Source of the DNA: Rhyzopertha dominica
Lineage: Eukaryota > Arthropoda > Insecta > Coleoptera > Bostrichidae
Assembly (NCBI GenBank): GCA_025024175.1
Contig: QCXZ01000001.1
Span: 1,178,001-1,242,000, forward strand
Direction of reading: 5' to 3'
Length of the DNA stretch: 64,000 bases
The notes beneath the pieces were generated by a model that searched no databases, was not told the origin of the DNA, and worked only from the letters and a program-made list of their open reading frames with translations. The position numbers and the translations under genes were made by a program. Below are positions 1-10,800 of the stretch, in pieces (position 1 is the stretch's first letter; each line of letters begins with the position of its first letter).

Positions 1-1425
1 AGGAAATCGCTCTGCAGTGAGTGTACCATAAAAAAAAGTTTATTTGACATTATGACAGGCGTTCTTACGGACATTGTTGGGAGCGTTTCGTGAAAGCGGT
101 AATCTGTTATAAGTCATAAAATGCTCCATTGACTCGGGAACGACTGCTGTACAGAGATTATTATTATTGGCGAAATTCTTAAACGCACTTCATTCTCCTC
201 TACGCGTTCCCTTCCTGTAACAAATGGTTATATCGTGAGAGCGTTTCCAGGTTGATGCTGAAGTAACATTTACGGGGGATATAAAGTATTATCGAAGGAC
301 CGTTAGCTTACCACATCAAAAATAACTCACACGCATGAACAGGATGTTGTACGTCTACATTCTGAACGTCTATGGCTGCATACCTAAGTCATCTGCAGCG
401 GTACCCAGAGGAACAGTATCCGTTCCTATCAAATATCGTCAGGATTGAAACGTGGAGCCACCATTTATCGCTTGACAGCAAACGACAAAGCCAACAATGG
501 AAACACCACAATTCTACCCCGTCAAAGAAACCCAAAGCTATTCATGCAAGTTCTGGTAAGGTCAAGATCACCTTTTTCAACTGCAGGAAGGAGTAGGAAG
601 AGCGTGAAGCTGCAATCAGTGTGGTGCCATGCAGATACGTTGCAGAATCTATAACATGCCATAAAGGCAAAACCACGCCCTGGAATACTATCGGACCAAA
701 TCATTATTCCGTTCATATACTGTCAATCTGGTTAGGCACGAGCTTTAGAAATTTGGTTGAGAAACACTTCAACAGCATCCCTACGGCCCAGATCTTTCCA
801 CCTGTGATGTCCACATTTTTAGCGACCCAAAGCAGCACAAACGTGAATGTCTGTTTCAATCGAGCAAGTGCAAGAGTTCTATAAGACTAGAATAATTGAT
901 CTTCTCGTCTTCAGGTTAAAAAAAAATCTATTGTCACTTTGCAGCGGGCGTATTCGGTCTTCATAACTGCCCAATATATTCAGATCGAGCTTTGGCCATT
1001 TGCTATTTCTGGTATTCAACACATCATAGGAAGAAACAAACCGAATACATCAATGCACATAAGCCGATTTATCCGTGAAGTAGAGGAGTAAAAAATAATG
1101 TCAGTACGTTTCTGCCTAATTTTGGTACAGAACACCACTATAATTTGGAACCTTTGTTTAGCACATTTTAATTTTTGCTTGATATTCATCGTAATCGACA
1201 TGGATTGTGTGCATTTATCATTTTTCGTTCTCTTGTGATCGCCTCAGGAGAACTCTCAACCTGTTCGCTATTGGTCAATATCATGTTGAATGTTTTCTAA
1301 AGAAGATTTGTCAACATGCTTAACATTTAATGTGTAAAACGATTTAGAGTTCAGAATTAACTATAAGATGGCGAACGAAAAACTTCAAAGCTACAGGATC
1401 GCTTGTGTTTGCTTCCTCAATGACG
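1..1425. other. No recognised gene
   Basis: Short overlapping open frames in several phases (all under 90 codons) with no family motif I recognise. I see no terminal repeats or RNA gene here. Treated as non-coding. Confidence 0.5.
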
Positions 1426-1429
1426 TTAT

Positions 1430-1830
1430 ATAAAGACGAAATAGCTAGAGAAACGCCGCCGCTGATGGTCGGTTGGATAAAGTCTTTACCTTTGAGCCAC
1501 TTCAATACCATCAAATTCATCACCAGTGGCTCACGAAGACGGAGGCTATGAAAACTATCGATGCAGCTGGCGTTCACCGAGCGAAACGTTAAAATCAACG
1601 CAACAAACTATACCAACATTACGCTCTTCATGATATGCTGCAGGTGTACGCCATGGAGAAGTTGTCCAAGAAAGATTTACACTGCAGGAAAACTGTTCAG
1701 AACAGCGGCGCATAAAATTTAAGGCCCAATCAACGATTGCCGTTTTCGAAAAGCCGTTTCCTGGTTTTTGGAATAATGATGTCTGCCCGCCTAACTTGCC
1801 CAATCTCAGGCCCATGATTTATCAGGCATG
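1430..1830 (+). pseudogene. Mariner-like transposase remnant
   Basis: Conceptual translation gives, in changing frames, pieces in the order of a mariner-family catalytic domain: KVFTFEPLQYHQ, then VKINATNY (compare the usual V/KINA..Y strand), then FTLQE in place of the FQQD block, and finally NDVCPPNLPNLRP, matching the WPP.SPDLNP block that carries the third catalytic residue. Stops and frame changes separate the blocks, and the second-D region is degenerate. No inverted terminal repeats were found. It is an old, dead cut-and-paste transposon fragment. The family assignment rests on block order and the PPNLPNL motif only. Confidence 0.5.
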
Positions 1831-1839
1831 ATCCACCAG

Positions 1840-3279
1840 GAACATGTTCCATTAATAAGTGTCCGAGAAATAATCTTTTGGACTAAAAAAGTGTAAAATT
1901 TGCTAGAAATTCATAAAGTGAAACGCCAGGGGAACTTGTTTTTATTGCTATCGTAATCAACCAATAAAAAAATCATTCATGGTAGCCTACAGCGCCACCA
2001 CTGGATTCATCGTTAACGGCACATCGCCTTCGCCCCAATTGGCGATATAAATTCCCTGCTCCACCTTAATTGCAAAATGTATTTCTAAAATTGCCGTTCT
2101 GGCCCCTAAACGCACTCGTATATATTCAGCCACCCCTTAAGTGGGAGTACGGGGGTTAGGCGGCGGCAACGCACGCTCCTTAACTGCTGAACTTTTCCAA
2201 CTGCGCGCGTAAAACAGGGTTTGGTACCCATGCAGGAAGCCTCCTCTTTCACTTTACAAGCAAAGCAAGAAGGGCTTTCCTGCATTAACACCGTCGAAGC
2301 ATTCGTAAAACTGGGTGCTGTATTTCCGGCCTTGTCATTTTGCGGCATATAAAACCGCAAACGTAAAGGGGTGTTGATTGTTGACTATAATATACGTAAA
2401 TAGAGCGAGGACGCTCTATATAAATTTTAAAATTTATTTAGTTTATTCAGCATAATCTTCTTCAAGACTTACAAATCTAGCAGATCGTTCATTAAGTAAT
2501 TCTATATCAATTTTTTCCAATGCAATCAACGACTTGTGACAGGGACATTATCTTGCAGTACCTTTGGCAAGTTTTCAGCGTCGTTTTTCCAGAATTCTTC
2601 GGCGCAATCTGGTTAGCAACTCACTATAATATGCCCCCATGACTGTTCTACTTTGTTTCAAGAAATCTAACCGGAAGTATCCCATCTATGTCCCAGAAAA
2701 TTGCAGCAAGAAGGGACAAATGTACTAGCTATAACAATTGCTTCCGTTTACGCTAAGTACCAACCCTAAAGCTGCCCAAACGAGCAAGTTATCGCACCCC
2801 TCGGCATAACTCACCTAATGCAAGGATTTGCTGCTTGGCAGGAGGCAAATTTCTTGTACACCACCTCGCCTAATTCCCTGTTTATGGAGACGTACGAACT
2901 ATGCGGGAAATTAAGTTTACGTCTGTTGATATAGCAACAATGATGCATGACTCTCGTATGACTGCGGCACCGCTGATAATACGAGCAGACAGGAAAATCG
3001 ACTTCCTCGTTCCCTCATTAATCGCAAGACGGACCGGATGCGACGTGCCAGCGGTGCACTTTGTACTTGGTATTCGGGGCTTCAACTGACCAGGTACTCG
3101 GTAATTGCATTTAGTGTGCGAGTTAGAAGTTGTTCGGAAGTTGACGCAACAAGAACTTCACAAAAGGCGTGAGCTGAGAAAAAGGAAGACATTAGCGACT
3201 GTTCTACGCTTTCGAAGCGCAAGTATCGTTGCGACGGAAAATGAAACACTGTATTCTAATGCAATTTATGATCGTCTAC
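1840..3279. other. No recognised gene
   Basis: Open frames of up to about 85 codons overlap on both strands (for example 2901-3089 plus and 2882-3085 minus) without recognisable domains. An open frame at 3105-3314 runs into the Tc1 inverted repeat and so is not a real gene end. Confidence 0.45.
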
Positions 3280-3281
3280 TA

Positions 3282-3484
3282 CGAGCCCAAACAACTATAG
3301 GTTCGGACACTTGATATTTTTTAGATTAAATAATTTTTACGATATGTAAAACATATTTTTCAAATTGATATTAATATATTCAAATACAACTATATACATG
3401 CTTACTCTGCGGAAAATGCATGAGTAGAAAAACATATTATGTTTAAGAAATTAGTGCTTATTCAACACTATAACAAATTCGTTG
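3282..3484 (+). repeat. Tc1-like left inverted terminal repeat
   Basis: Imperfect inverted match to 4710-4912. The outer 30 bases and the inner 60 bases match best; the AT-rich middle has small differences. Confidence 0.88.
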
Positions 3485-3624
3485 TCAACTAAATCTTCGG
3501 ACACTAATGTTATTCATGAGATATTTTAATCAGGGCGGCTATGAAACAAAACATAATATTGGAAATTAATGCGACACCGCTTCTGCCAGTTTTGCAGTTA
3601 ATTTTGTTATGTGCATAATAAATA

Positions 3625-4726
3625 ATGGCTCGAGGAAAAGCGTTGAGTATTGAGTTGCGTAATCTTATTGTAAAATTGCGTCTAGATGGTAAGAGTGGGC
3701 GAAAAATCGCAAAAGATCTCGATTTTCCTGTGTCAAGTGTTGCTGACATTATCAAAAAATATTCATCAAGTGGTTCTGTTGCAATTGGAAAAAGCACTGG
3801 ACGAAAACGGATAATTAATGACAGAGATGTTCGAGTTTTAATTAGCATCGCAAAGGAAAATCGCCGGAGTAGTCTACGAGATTTAAATGCAATATGGTCA
3901 GAAAGAATAAAGAAAAGAGCTTCTACAGAGACTACTCGTATATACCCCAGAAAGCGGGGCTATAAATTTTATAAAGTAAGTTTAATAAGAGGTAAGTCTC
4001 TTGTACTCAAAAAGTAAAATTATATTAATTATTCAACAGGCAAAAGAAAAACCACTGCTGACTATCCGCCAGAAACAAAATCGACTAAAATGGGCAAAAC
4101 AAAGACAAAATTATGAACAAAGACAATGGAACAGCATCATTTTTAGTGATGAGTCAAAATTTGATGTATGCGTCGGTGATATGCGAAAGAGAGTGATTCG
4201 TAACAAATCTGAAACTTACCACAAAGACTGTTTAAAACGGACTGTTAAGTTTCCTGCTAGTGTTATGATCTGGGGATGTATGTCTTCGAAGGGTGTTGGA
4301 TCTTTGCATTTTATAGATGGTATTGTGAACTCCCAAAAATACATTGATATATTGAGAACCAATTTACTCCCATCAGTAGAAATTTTAGTTGATGATGGCG
4401 AATGGACTTTTCAACAGGACGGCGCATCTTCGCATACCGCGAAAATTACAAAACAATGGTTTCAAGACAACTCTATTAACGTTCTTGACTGGCGCTCCAG
4501 TAGCCCGGACCTTAATCCTATAGAGAATCTTTGGGCCATAATGAAAAGAAAGCTAAGAAAGGATCCCCAAAGAAATATTGAAGGTTTGAAACAAAAAATT
4601 TCGGAAATCTGGGAATCTATAACTGCAGAGGACTGTCAAAATCTGTTAAATACAATGTCTGACCGAATAAAGGCAGTAATTAAAGCCAAAGGGGATGTAA
4701 CTCAATACTCAACGAATTTGTTATAG
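3625..4726 (+). CDS. Tc1-like transposase with a 64-nt intron
   Basis: Cut-and-paste transposase acting on the flanking inverted repeats. Exon 1 is 3625-3975, the intron 3976-4039 (GTAAGT...TTCAACAG) and exon 2 4040-4726. Splicing joins GYKFYK to AKEKPLLTIR in frame, where Tc1 proteins have the same kind of sequence, and gives about 345 residues, the usual length. Unspliced, exon 1 meets a stop at 4015-4017. The first 110 residues hold the paired-like helix-turn-helix DNA-binding region (GKSGRKIAKDL, then GRKRI as the hinge). The DDE catalytic residues are visible in FSDESKFD, QQDGASSHT and SPDLNPIEN, with 34 residues between the second D and the E (DD34E). The last five codons and the stop lie inside the right inverted repeat. 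The intron could instead be a frameshift in a dead copy, but both splice sites and the join are very good. Confidence 0.85.
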
Positions 4727-4912
4727 TGTTGAATAAGCACTAATTTCTTAAACATTATATGTTTTTCTACTCATGTATTTTCCAAAGAGTAAACCTGTAT
4801 ATAGTTGTATTTGATGATAGTAATATAAATTTGAAAAATATGTTCTACATATCGTAAAAATTACTTACTCTCAAAAATATGAAGTGTCCGAACCTATAGT
4901 TGTTTGGGCTCG
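4710..4912 (-). repeat. Tc1-like right inverted terminal repeat
   Basis: Inverted partner of 3282-3484; it contains the transposase stop codon at 4724-4726. Confidence 0.88.
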
Positions 4913-4914
4913 TA

Positions 4915-6080
4915 GAGGACAATTTCGAGAATGGTTCAGTTGAACTCTGCTTAGAAATCTACAGGGAATATTTTAACTAAACTATTTAACTAGTTTTAAC
5001 AACATCAATGCATGTTTTGGTAACTATATCAGGCTTTACAGCATTACGAATGCTGTGTTTTAAATATTCATGCAATAAAACCCAAAAGTTGATCAGTTAA
5101 GATACGGTTACAACTATTATCATCGGGTGTTATATTTGGTGAATAAATATTCTATTATTTTTTTTTATCAGAAGTTGTCTTGCAGTGTAAGTGATCTCAT
5201 TATCTTTCTATATGCCATCTAAAGATTTGTCTTTTTATTTAAGCCTCCAAAATTTATTATAATGTACTTCAAGTACGCTTGTATGTGGTTTTTATCCACA
5301 TACTTTTCACTTTTCACTAATCGTTATCTCAAAGAGAATACAATATTTTTAACAGGCTTCCAAACATTTTATCAAGTGCTGCAAGTGCACACGAATTTCA
5401 TATAAGATTTTTTCTTAATGAGTGTGAATATTCTATTTAAAATGACTCTTATAAGCAGAAGGTAATTATTTTTCAGAAAACCATTGGGGATAACAATATA
5501 TATAAATTGTATATGTTCAGCATTGTCTCTATTACAAAAGCAGTAGTTCATATGAGTCTACAAAGACGATATAGAAACACAACTGCTAGAAGATGTCACG
5601 TAAGTACTAAGTCCGATATCAAGAAATGAATCAATAATGAACGATGGAAAAGGATACGAGAACTACCACAAAAATGCGTTTTCTGTCCAGGTGCAAGACC
5701 TTAGACATTACGTTATAAATTATTACGAAAAACAAAGTGCCTTGGATATAAGTAATTAATTAAATGCTGATACAAGTGTATAGAATGTACTTTAACGTTA
5801 AATTTGTATAATAAAGATTAAAAAGCACTAACAAAAGTCGATAACAAACCACCTACACGGGATGGATTCATAATATAGTGTATCCTAACAAATTTGGTTA
5901 AAACGCTACTGAGCTAGTAATGTCTAATAGGGCTTTGCACTTTAGCATGATGGATAACATTAAGATCTTTTATGATACATGTTATTTGCGCAAAAAGACC
6001 GGCATACGGTATCATTTGTTCGTTTGAATAAAGAAGAAAATAGGGGACAAAATTTAAAATGTAGTTTTGAACAATTAATT
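4915..6080. other. AT-rich, no recognised gene
   Basis: AT-rich sequence without a usable open frame or repeat structure that I can see. Confidence 0.5.
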
Positions 6081-6085
6081 CGGAT

Positions 6086-6126
6086 CCTACGACTAGTTTC
6101 GTCCTTGTTGGAACTCATCAGATAGG
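6086..6126 (-). ncRNA. Hammerhead ribozyme (type I arrangement)
   Basis: On the minus strand, in order: stem I strand CCTAT, core CTGATGA, stem II GTTCC...GGAC, core GAAA, a minimal stem III (A, CTAG, T), then C and the second stem I strand GTAGG. Stem I pairs CCUAU with GUAGG (four Watson-Crick pairs plus one U-G). All conserved core bases are present, and self-cleavage would fall after the GUC-type triplet between 6091 and 6090. The stem III core ACTAGT is self-complementary, as in the minimal hammerheads reported from Penelope-like elements and retrozymes, which are thought to work best as dimers. No PLE coding sequence is recognisable beside it, so it may be the 3' end of a heavily truncated copy. 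Confidence 0.75.
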
Positions 6127-7120
6127 GATACATAATGGTGCGTCTGTTTAATCAAAGTTGATTAGAATGGAGTGTTTGACTATTCCCAGTTTTCCTAAAA
6201 ACGACAGAAGATAATCTCACTTAACTGCATAAAATTTGAAGACAGACGCATTTTATTTATCCTTCCAATTCGCACGTTGGCGACCACCACGCGATTTTAA
6301 TCAGCGGTCACGGAACGATTCACGTTCAACGGGCAAGGGACAATGTGTTTCGCGTTTCGCATAAATTAGTACACGTCCGTCCGAATGGTTAAAAGCGGCA
6401 TTTACTGACAATGGCGGTCTTCGGCCGCAATCAAGTAATTATGGAATTTCGAACGGAACTGATTGGAACTGCATTTGGCAACCGAACATTCCCATTTATT
6501 TGTTTAATTATTGTTGCAGATTGCAAACCGAGAGCCGTATTATTCGGTGTATCAGTGCTAATAGCAGTGCTCGCTAATATGCCCCCGCTTTATCAGATTA
6601 ATCGACCTATTACTCTTGCCACGTTCCAACTCCTGCCGTTTCAACGCCGCCATCTGTGTTCCGCCGTTGTTTCGGCGGAATTCATAAACACGCTCGGCTA
6701 ACGAGTAAATAAATTAAATGTCCCGCTGAAATTTTACGTCGTGTGCAACGCGCGCATCTTTGCTTTCGGCACGTGCAGGAAAACGTGTCGAGCTTCGCCG
6801 TTAAAATTAATCCGCGTCCCAGTGCATATACGTCAACAAATACTAATTCAAATATAAATAACATATTTTTCTGGCGTCATCGATTGCAGCATCAAGCCTA
6901 GCGAACAAGAATCAGGAGTGAAATATATGAAACTCGAAACAAAGGACCATTAAACAATATAAACCAGTTAACACATCATATTTTAAAAACCAAGAATAAA
7001 ATTAGATTAAGTGTTCCATATAATGATTAGCTTCAGGATTACAAAAGTACATCACCTAGACTTTTAAACATACGAAAACTTGTTCCCTATTCACTGGAGA
7101 AGATGCACAATTTTCAGAAA
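6127..7120. other. TE-free, GC-richer island (6240-6850)
   Basis: About 6240-6850 is clearly richer in GC and CpG than its flanks, has no TE motif and contains several ATTA/TAATTA sequences. The open frame at 6411-6701 does not look like a protein I know. A conserved regulatory element or a host exon cannot be told apart without comparison. Confidence 0.3.
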
Positions 7121-7124
7121 CGTG

Positions 7125-7602
7125 TGTTATAATCTAACAATTGTCAGGATGATTCCAATAACACACGGGCGTAACTAATAATTGTATATTACAAGTTATG
7201 TACAAAGATCCACAATAATTACAAACAACCTTTTTCTCTCGACTCTAACAACGTTCTCCTCGTTTTTCGTCTTCTAAAATCTAATCTTACTTAATTAACC
7301 ACCCACTCCATCCCATCTAACCAATTACATTCAAACTTCCAATAACGCTTTTCAGTCATCCCTCCAATAGCATTCAAGCTTACAAAATCACGCCATACAC
7401 ATAAATTTTAGTTCCACTGTCATTCCTTCAACTTTCGTTACGCACTTGAACAATTATAAGTGTCCCTTCACAGCAGGGCACGTCCGCTTGGATACACTTT
7501 ACTTCTTTAACCAAAAAAACATATGGTCAGCAACTGTAACTAACCCAGCCACCCTTGCTTACCTACCGCACGCATACTTTCTAAATACAAAAATATGTAA
7601 CA
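7125..7602 (-). repeat. 3' LTR (element orientation)
   Basis: 478 bp, with no difference from 12288-12765 on reading. TG...CA termini. Polyadenylation and promoter signals were not resolved. Confidence 0.93.
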
Positions 7603-7618
7603 CTCGGCCCTTCCTGAC
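7603..7618 (-). other. Candidate polypurine tract
   Basis: Read on the minus strand, the bases directly upstream of the 3' LTR are CAGGAAGGGCCGAG, purine-rich but interrupted by CC. This is the position expected for the plus-strand primer of reverse transcription. Confidence 0.5.
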
Positions 7619-7806
7619 ATGTTCTCGCCCCGAGAACTAACTAAATACATCTACAATTTTGTTTTTATACACCACATTTTTTTACATTTTTACCTTAACT
7701 ATAACTGACGCTTCGAAATCACTTTAACTGCATCGCCGCACTCGCGCACTATTCACCTTAAGCTTGATGAATAAACCACTGGTTACAAAATGTACATTAC
7801 ATTACA

Positions 7807-10800
7807 TTAATCTAGATCCAAATTTTCGCTAACTAGCTTTAACCTATCTACAGATATAATGCCTTTGTAAAACCTACTACTCTGTTGTTCACCCTCGATA
7901 TCTTGAATCAAATACCTATCATTTCCTATGTATTTAACAATCTCATAAGGACCCCTATACTTCGGTGCCAACTTCCTACTTTGACCCGTAGCCGGTACTT
8001 CGGCCCTTACGAATACTAAATCGCCTGTTCTGTATATCTTCGCAGCTTTTCTGTGTTTATTGAACTGATCACTCATCTTTTCCATATTTAATTCTAACCG
8101 TTTCCTTACCGCTGCTTCAGATTGCTCTTCACCTAACCCGGCCCTATTTAATTCTCGTATCTCGCGTGCTAAGGGATCTACATGAAACCCATCCCTGTCA
8201 TATTTCCGAATTAAACTGAACGGTGTTCGTTTCGTTATACTGTGTACGGAATTATTTATTGCCCACTGAACCTCACACAACTTTTCATCCCAGTCACTAC
8301 CTTCTAAGTCTGAAGTACTAGTAGCCGTACACGATAATATAACATCATTTAATTTCTCAACCTGCCCATTAGCACGAGGTACCCCGCTTGCGGTTTTAAC
8401 ATGCTGAATACCGTGGTCCCGACAGAAATCTTCAAAAATCGCCGACACAAATGCTGCTCCTCTATCACTAATTATCTTATCTGGTCTACCATAATGCATA
8501 ACAAATTCCCTTACAAATTCTACTGTACAGCTACCACTAACATCTTCTACTGCCTTCAACACTACATACTTGCTATAACCGTCGATTATCGCAACTACGT
8601 ATTTATTCCCCCTTCTGGAAATATTGAAAGGCCCTAAATGATCAATATTAACAACCTGAAATGGCGAACTTCCTTTATCAAGTGGATGTAAAAACCCCTG
8701 TTGCCTCCCTCTAGGCGTCTTATAGTACAAACAGTTAATGCACCTATTCACATACCGCGTAACAAACTCCCTCATTTTTGGAAAATAATAACTCTCTTTG
8801 ATCTTCCCTAAAGTCTTATCAATCCCCAAGTGCATGAGCTCCTTATGCGCGTTACTTACGATATCATATCTCAAATCGACCGGTACAAAAAGTCTCCAAT
8901 GGCCTGATTTAGAAATTTTGTAAACCCTTCCGCTGTATAACGTGAATTTTTCGTGAACAGTTCTGTCGCCATCTTCTAACTTTTTAACAATTGCCTTGAC
9001 TTCATTGCACGTACGCTGCAATGCTGCGACCCAATCTGTGTTTATACTAATTCCCAAGACAGGCAGACCAACAATATCAATTTCCTCTGCCTCATCCACA
9101 GGATTTCTGCTCAAAGCATCTGCTACATCGTTATTAGCGCCCTTCTGATAGTCAATGGTGTAATCAAACTCCGATAATTTAACAAACCATCTCCCAATTC
9201 GCGGATTAAGATCTCTTTTATTTGCCAACATTTTTAAGCTATTGCAATCTGTCTTAATCACAAAATGCATACCCAACAAATAAACCCTGTATTTTTCCAA
9301 TGCCGCAATTATAGCCAAACATTCCAATTCGTATGAATGATACCGCGACTCTTCAGGTGTGGTCTTTCTACTATAAAATGAAATCGGCTTCATGCTACCA
9401 TCATCTTGTCTTTGCATAAGCACAGCGCCTAACCCTACCGCGCTAGCGTCCGTATGAAGTTCTGTATACGCGTTTGGATTAAAAACACACAGTACAGGCG
9501 CGCTAGCCAACTTTTCTTTTATTGCCTCAAAAGCTTCTTGTTGTTCGGTACCCCATTTAAATTTAGCCCCCTTTCGCAGTAGGTCACTAACGGGTCTTGA
9601 CACCGTAGCGAAACCCCTTATAAACCTCCGAAAGTAATTTGCCAGTCCCAAAAATGACCGCACTTTATGGACGTCAGTTGGCACCGGGAAGTCAATAACG
9701 GCCCTTAACTTTCTCTTTCCTGGGGCAATGCCCTCTACACTTAACGTAAACCCCAAATATTCAATTTCTTTCATAAAGAAATAGCACTTATCTAGCCTTA
9801 TAGTTAAATTTGCCGATCTAAACCTATCAAAAACCTCTCTCAATCTAACTAATCCTTCCTCTACACTTCTACAAGGTATAATGAAATCATCTAAAAAAGC
9901 CATCGCGACCTCATATCGTAGCGAACCAAGTACATTGTTTACAAGTTTTTGAAATTCACTTGGCGCATTGCATAATCCGAAACTCATCCTCCGGAAGCAA
10001 TAGACTCCATCGGGTGTAATAAAGGCCGTCTTACCTTTCGACTCTTCTGACATCGGCACCTGGTAATAACCGCTACTAAGATCCAGCGTTGTATAATATT
10101 TTTGCCCCCGCAGTCGATCCAGCTGATCGTCGATATTCGGCAATGGATGATGCGTTTTGACCGTTTTCTTATTCAACGCCCTGTAGTCCACACACATACG
10201 AACTTCCCCGGTCTTCTTTCGCACTAACAGTACCGGACTCGCGAAAGGAGAATCGCATGGTTCAACAATGTTGGCCTCTAACAACTCGTCAACAATATTT
10301 TTAACCTGTTGCCGTTCGCTGTGCGACATACGATACGGTTTATAATACACTGGTTTATCGTCCGTCAGCTTAATGTTCATTTCAGTTAAATGAGTACAAC
10401 CAATTTGCTTCATGTTGCGAGCCACTAAATCTTTGTACTCATTCACCACATCTAACACTTTTTCCGCGTCTTCTCCGATCAAGTCTGTATTCAGTTCATC
10501 TAGTCCAACTTCTTTTTCGTTCACTTCGCGACGATATGCGCCCTCGACACAAACTTCACCTCGAGCGAGATTATCATCTTTCTTAATATTTATATCCTTG
10601 CCGCTTACATTAAGCACAGGTACAACGGCTTCACCGTCCTGATCAGTTTTAATTACGCATCTAGGTAACACGCCACCAACCATTCGAATTCCACCCTCAA
10701 TGCAAAGTTCAGAATTTGGCGATTCAGACCTCACATTGACATGACCTACATAATTGTTAGGTATGACACAGGCTTCCTTTGCCCACAGTGGAACCTTCGA

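Larger units (their letters stand above)
3282..4912 (+). mobile_element. Tc1-like DNA transposon, apparently full length
   Basis: A 1631-bp element flanked on both sides by TA (3280-3281 and 4913-4914), the target duplication of the IS630-Tc1-mariner superfamily. The outer ends are CGAGCCCAAACAAC and its complement. The inverted repeats run about 203 bp each (3282-3484 and 4710-4912), far longer than the 20-50 bp of simple Tc1 elements and like the long-repeat class. Between them lies one transposase gene that becomes continuous after removal of a 64-nt intron. A second TTCGGACAC motif (3496-3504) repeats the outer one (3302-3310) 194 bp further in on the left; I could not find its partner on the right. 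No disabling stop is visible, so mobility is plausible but unproven. Confidence 0.9.

Noticed and set aside
3105..3314. 69-codon frame ending in the Tc1 element
   Set aside because: Its last codons lie in the Tc1 inverted repeat, and the rest has no recognisable domain.
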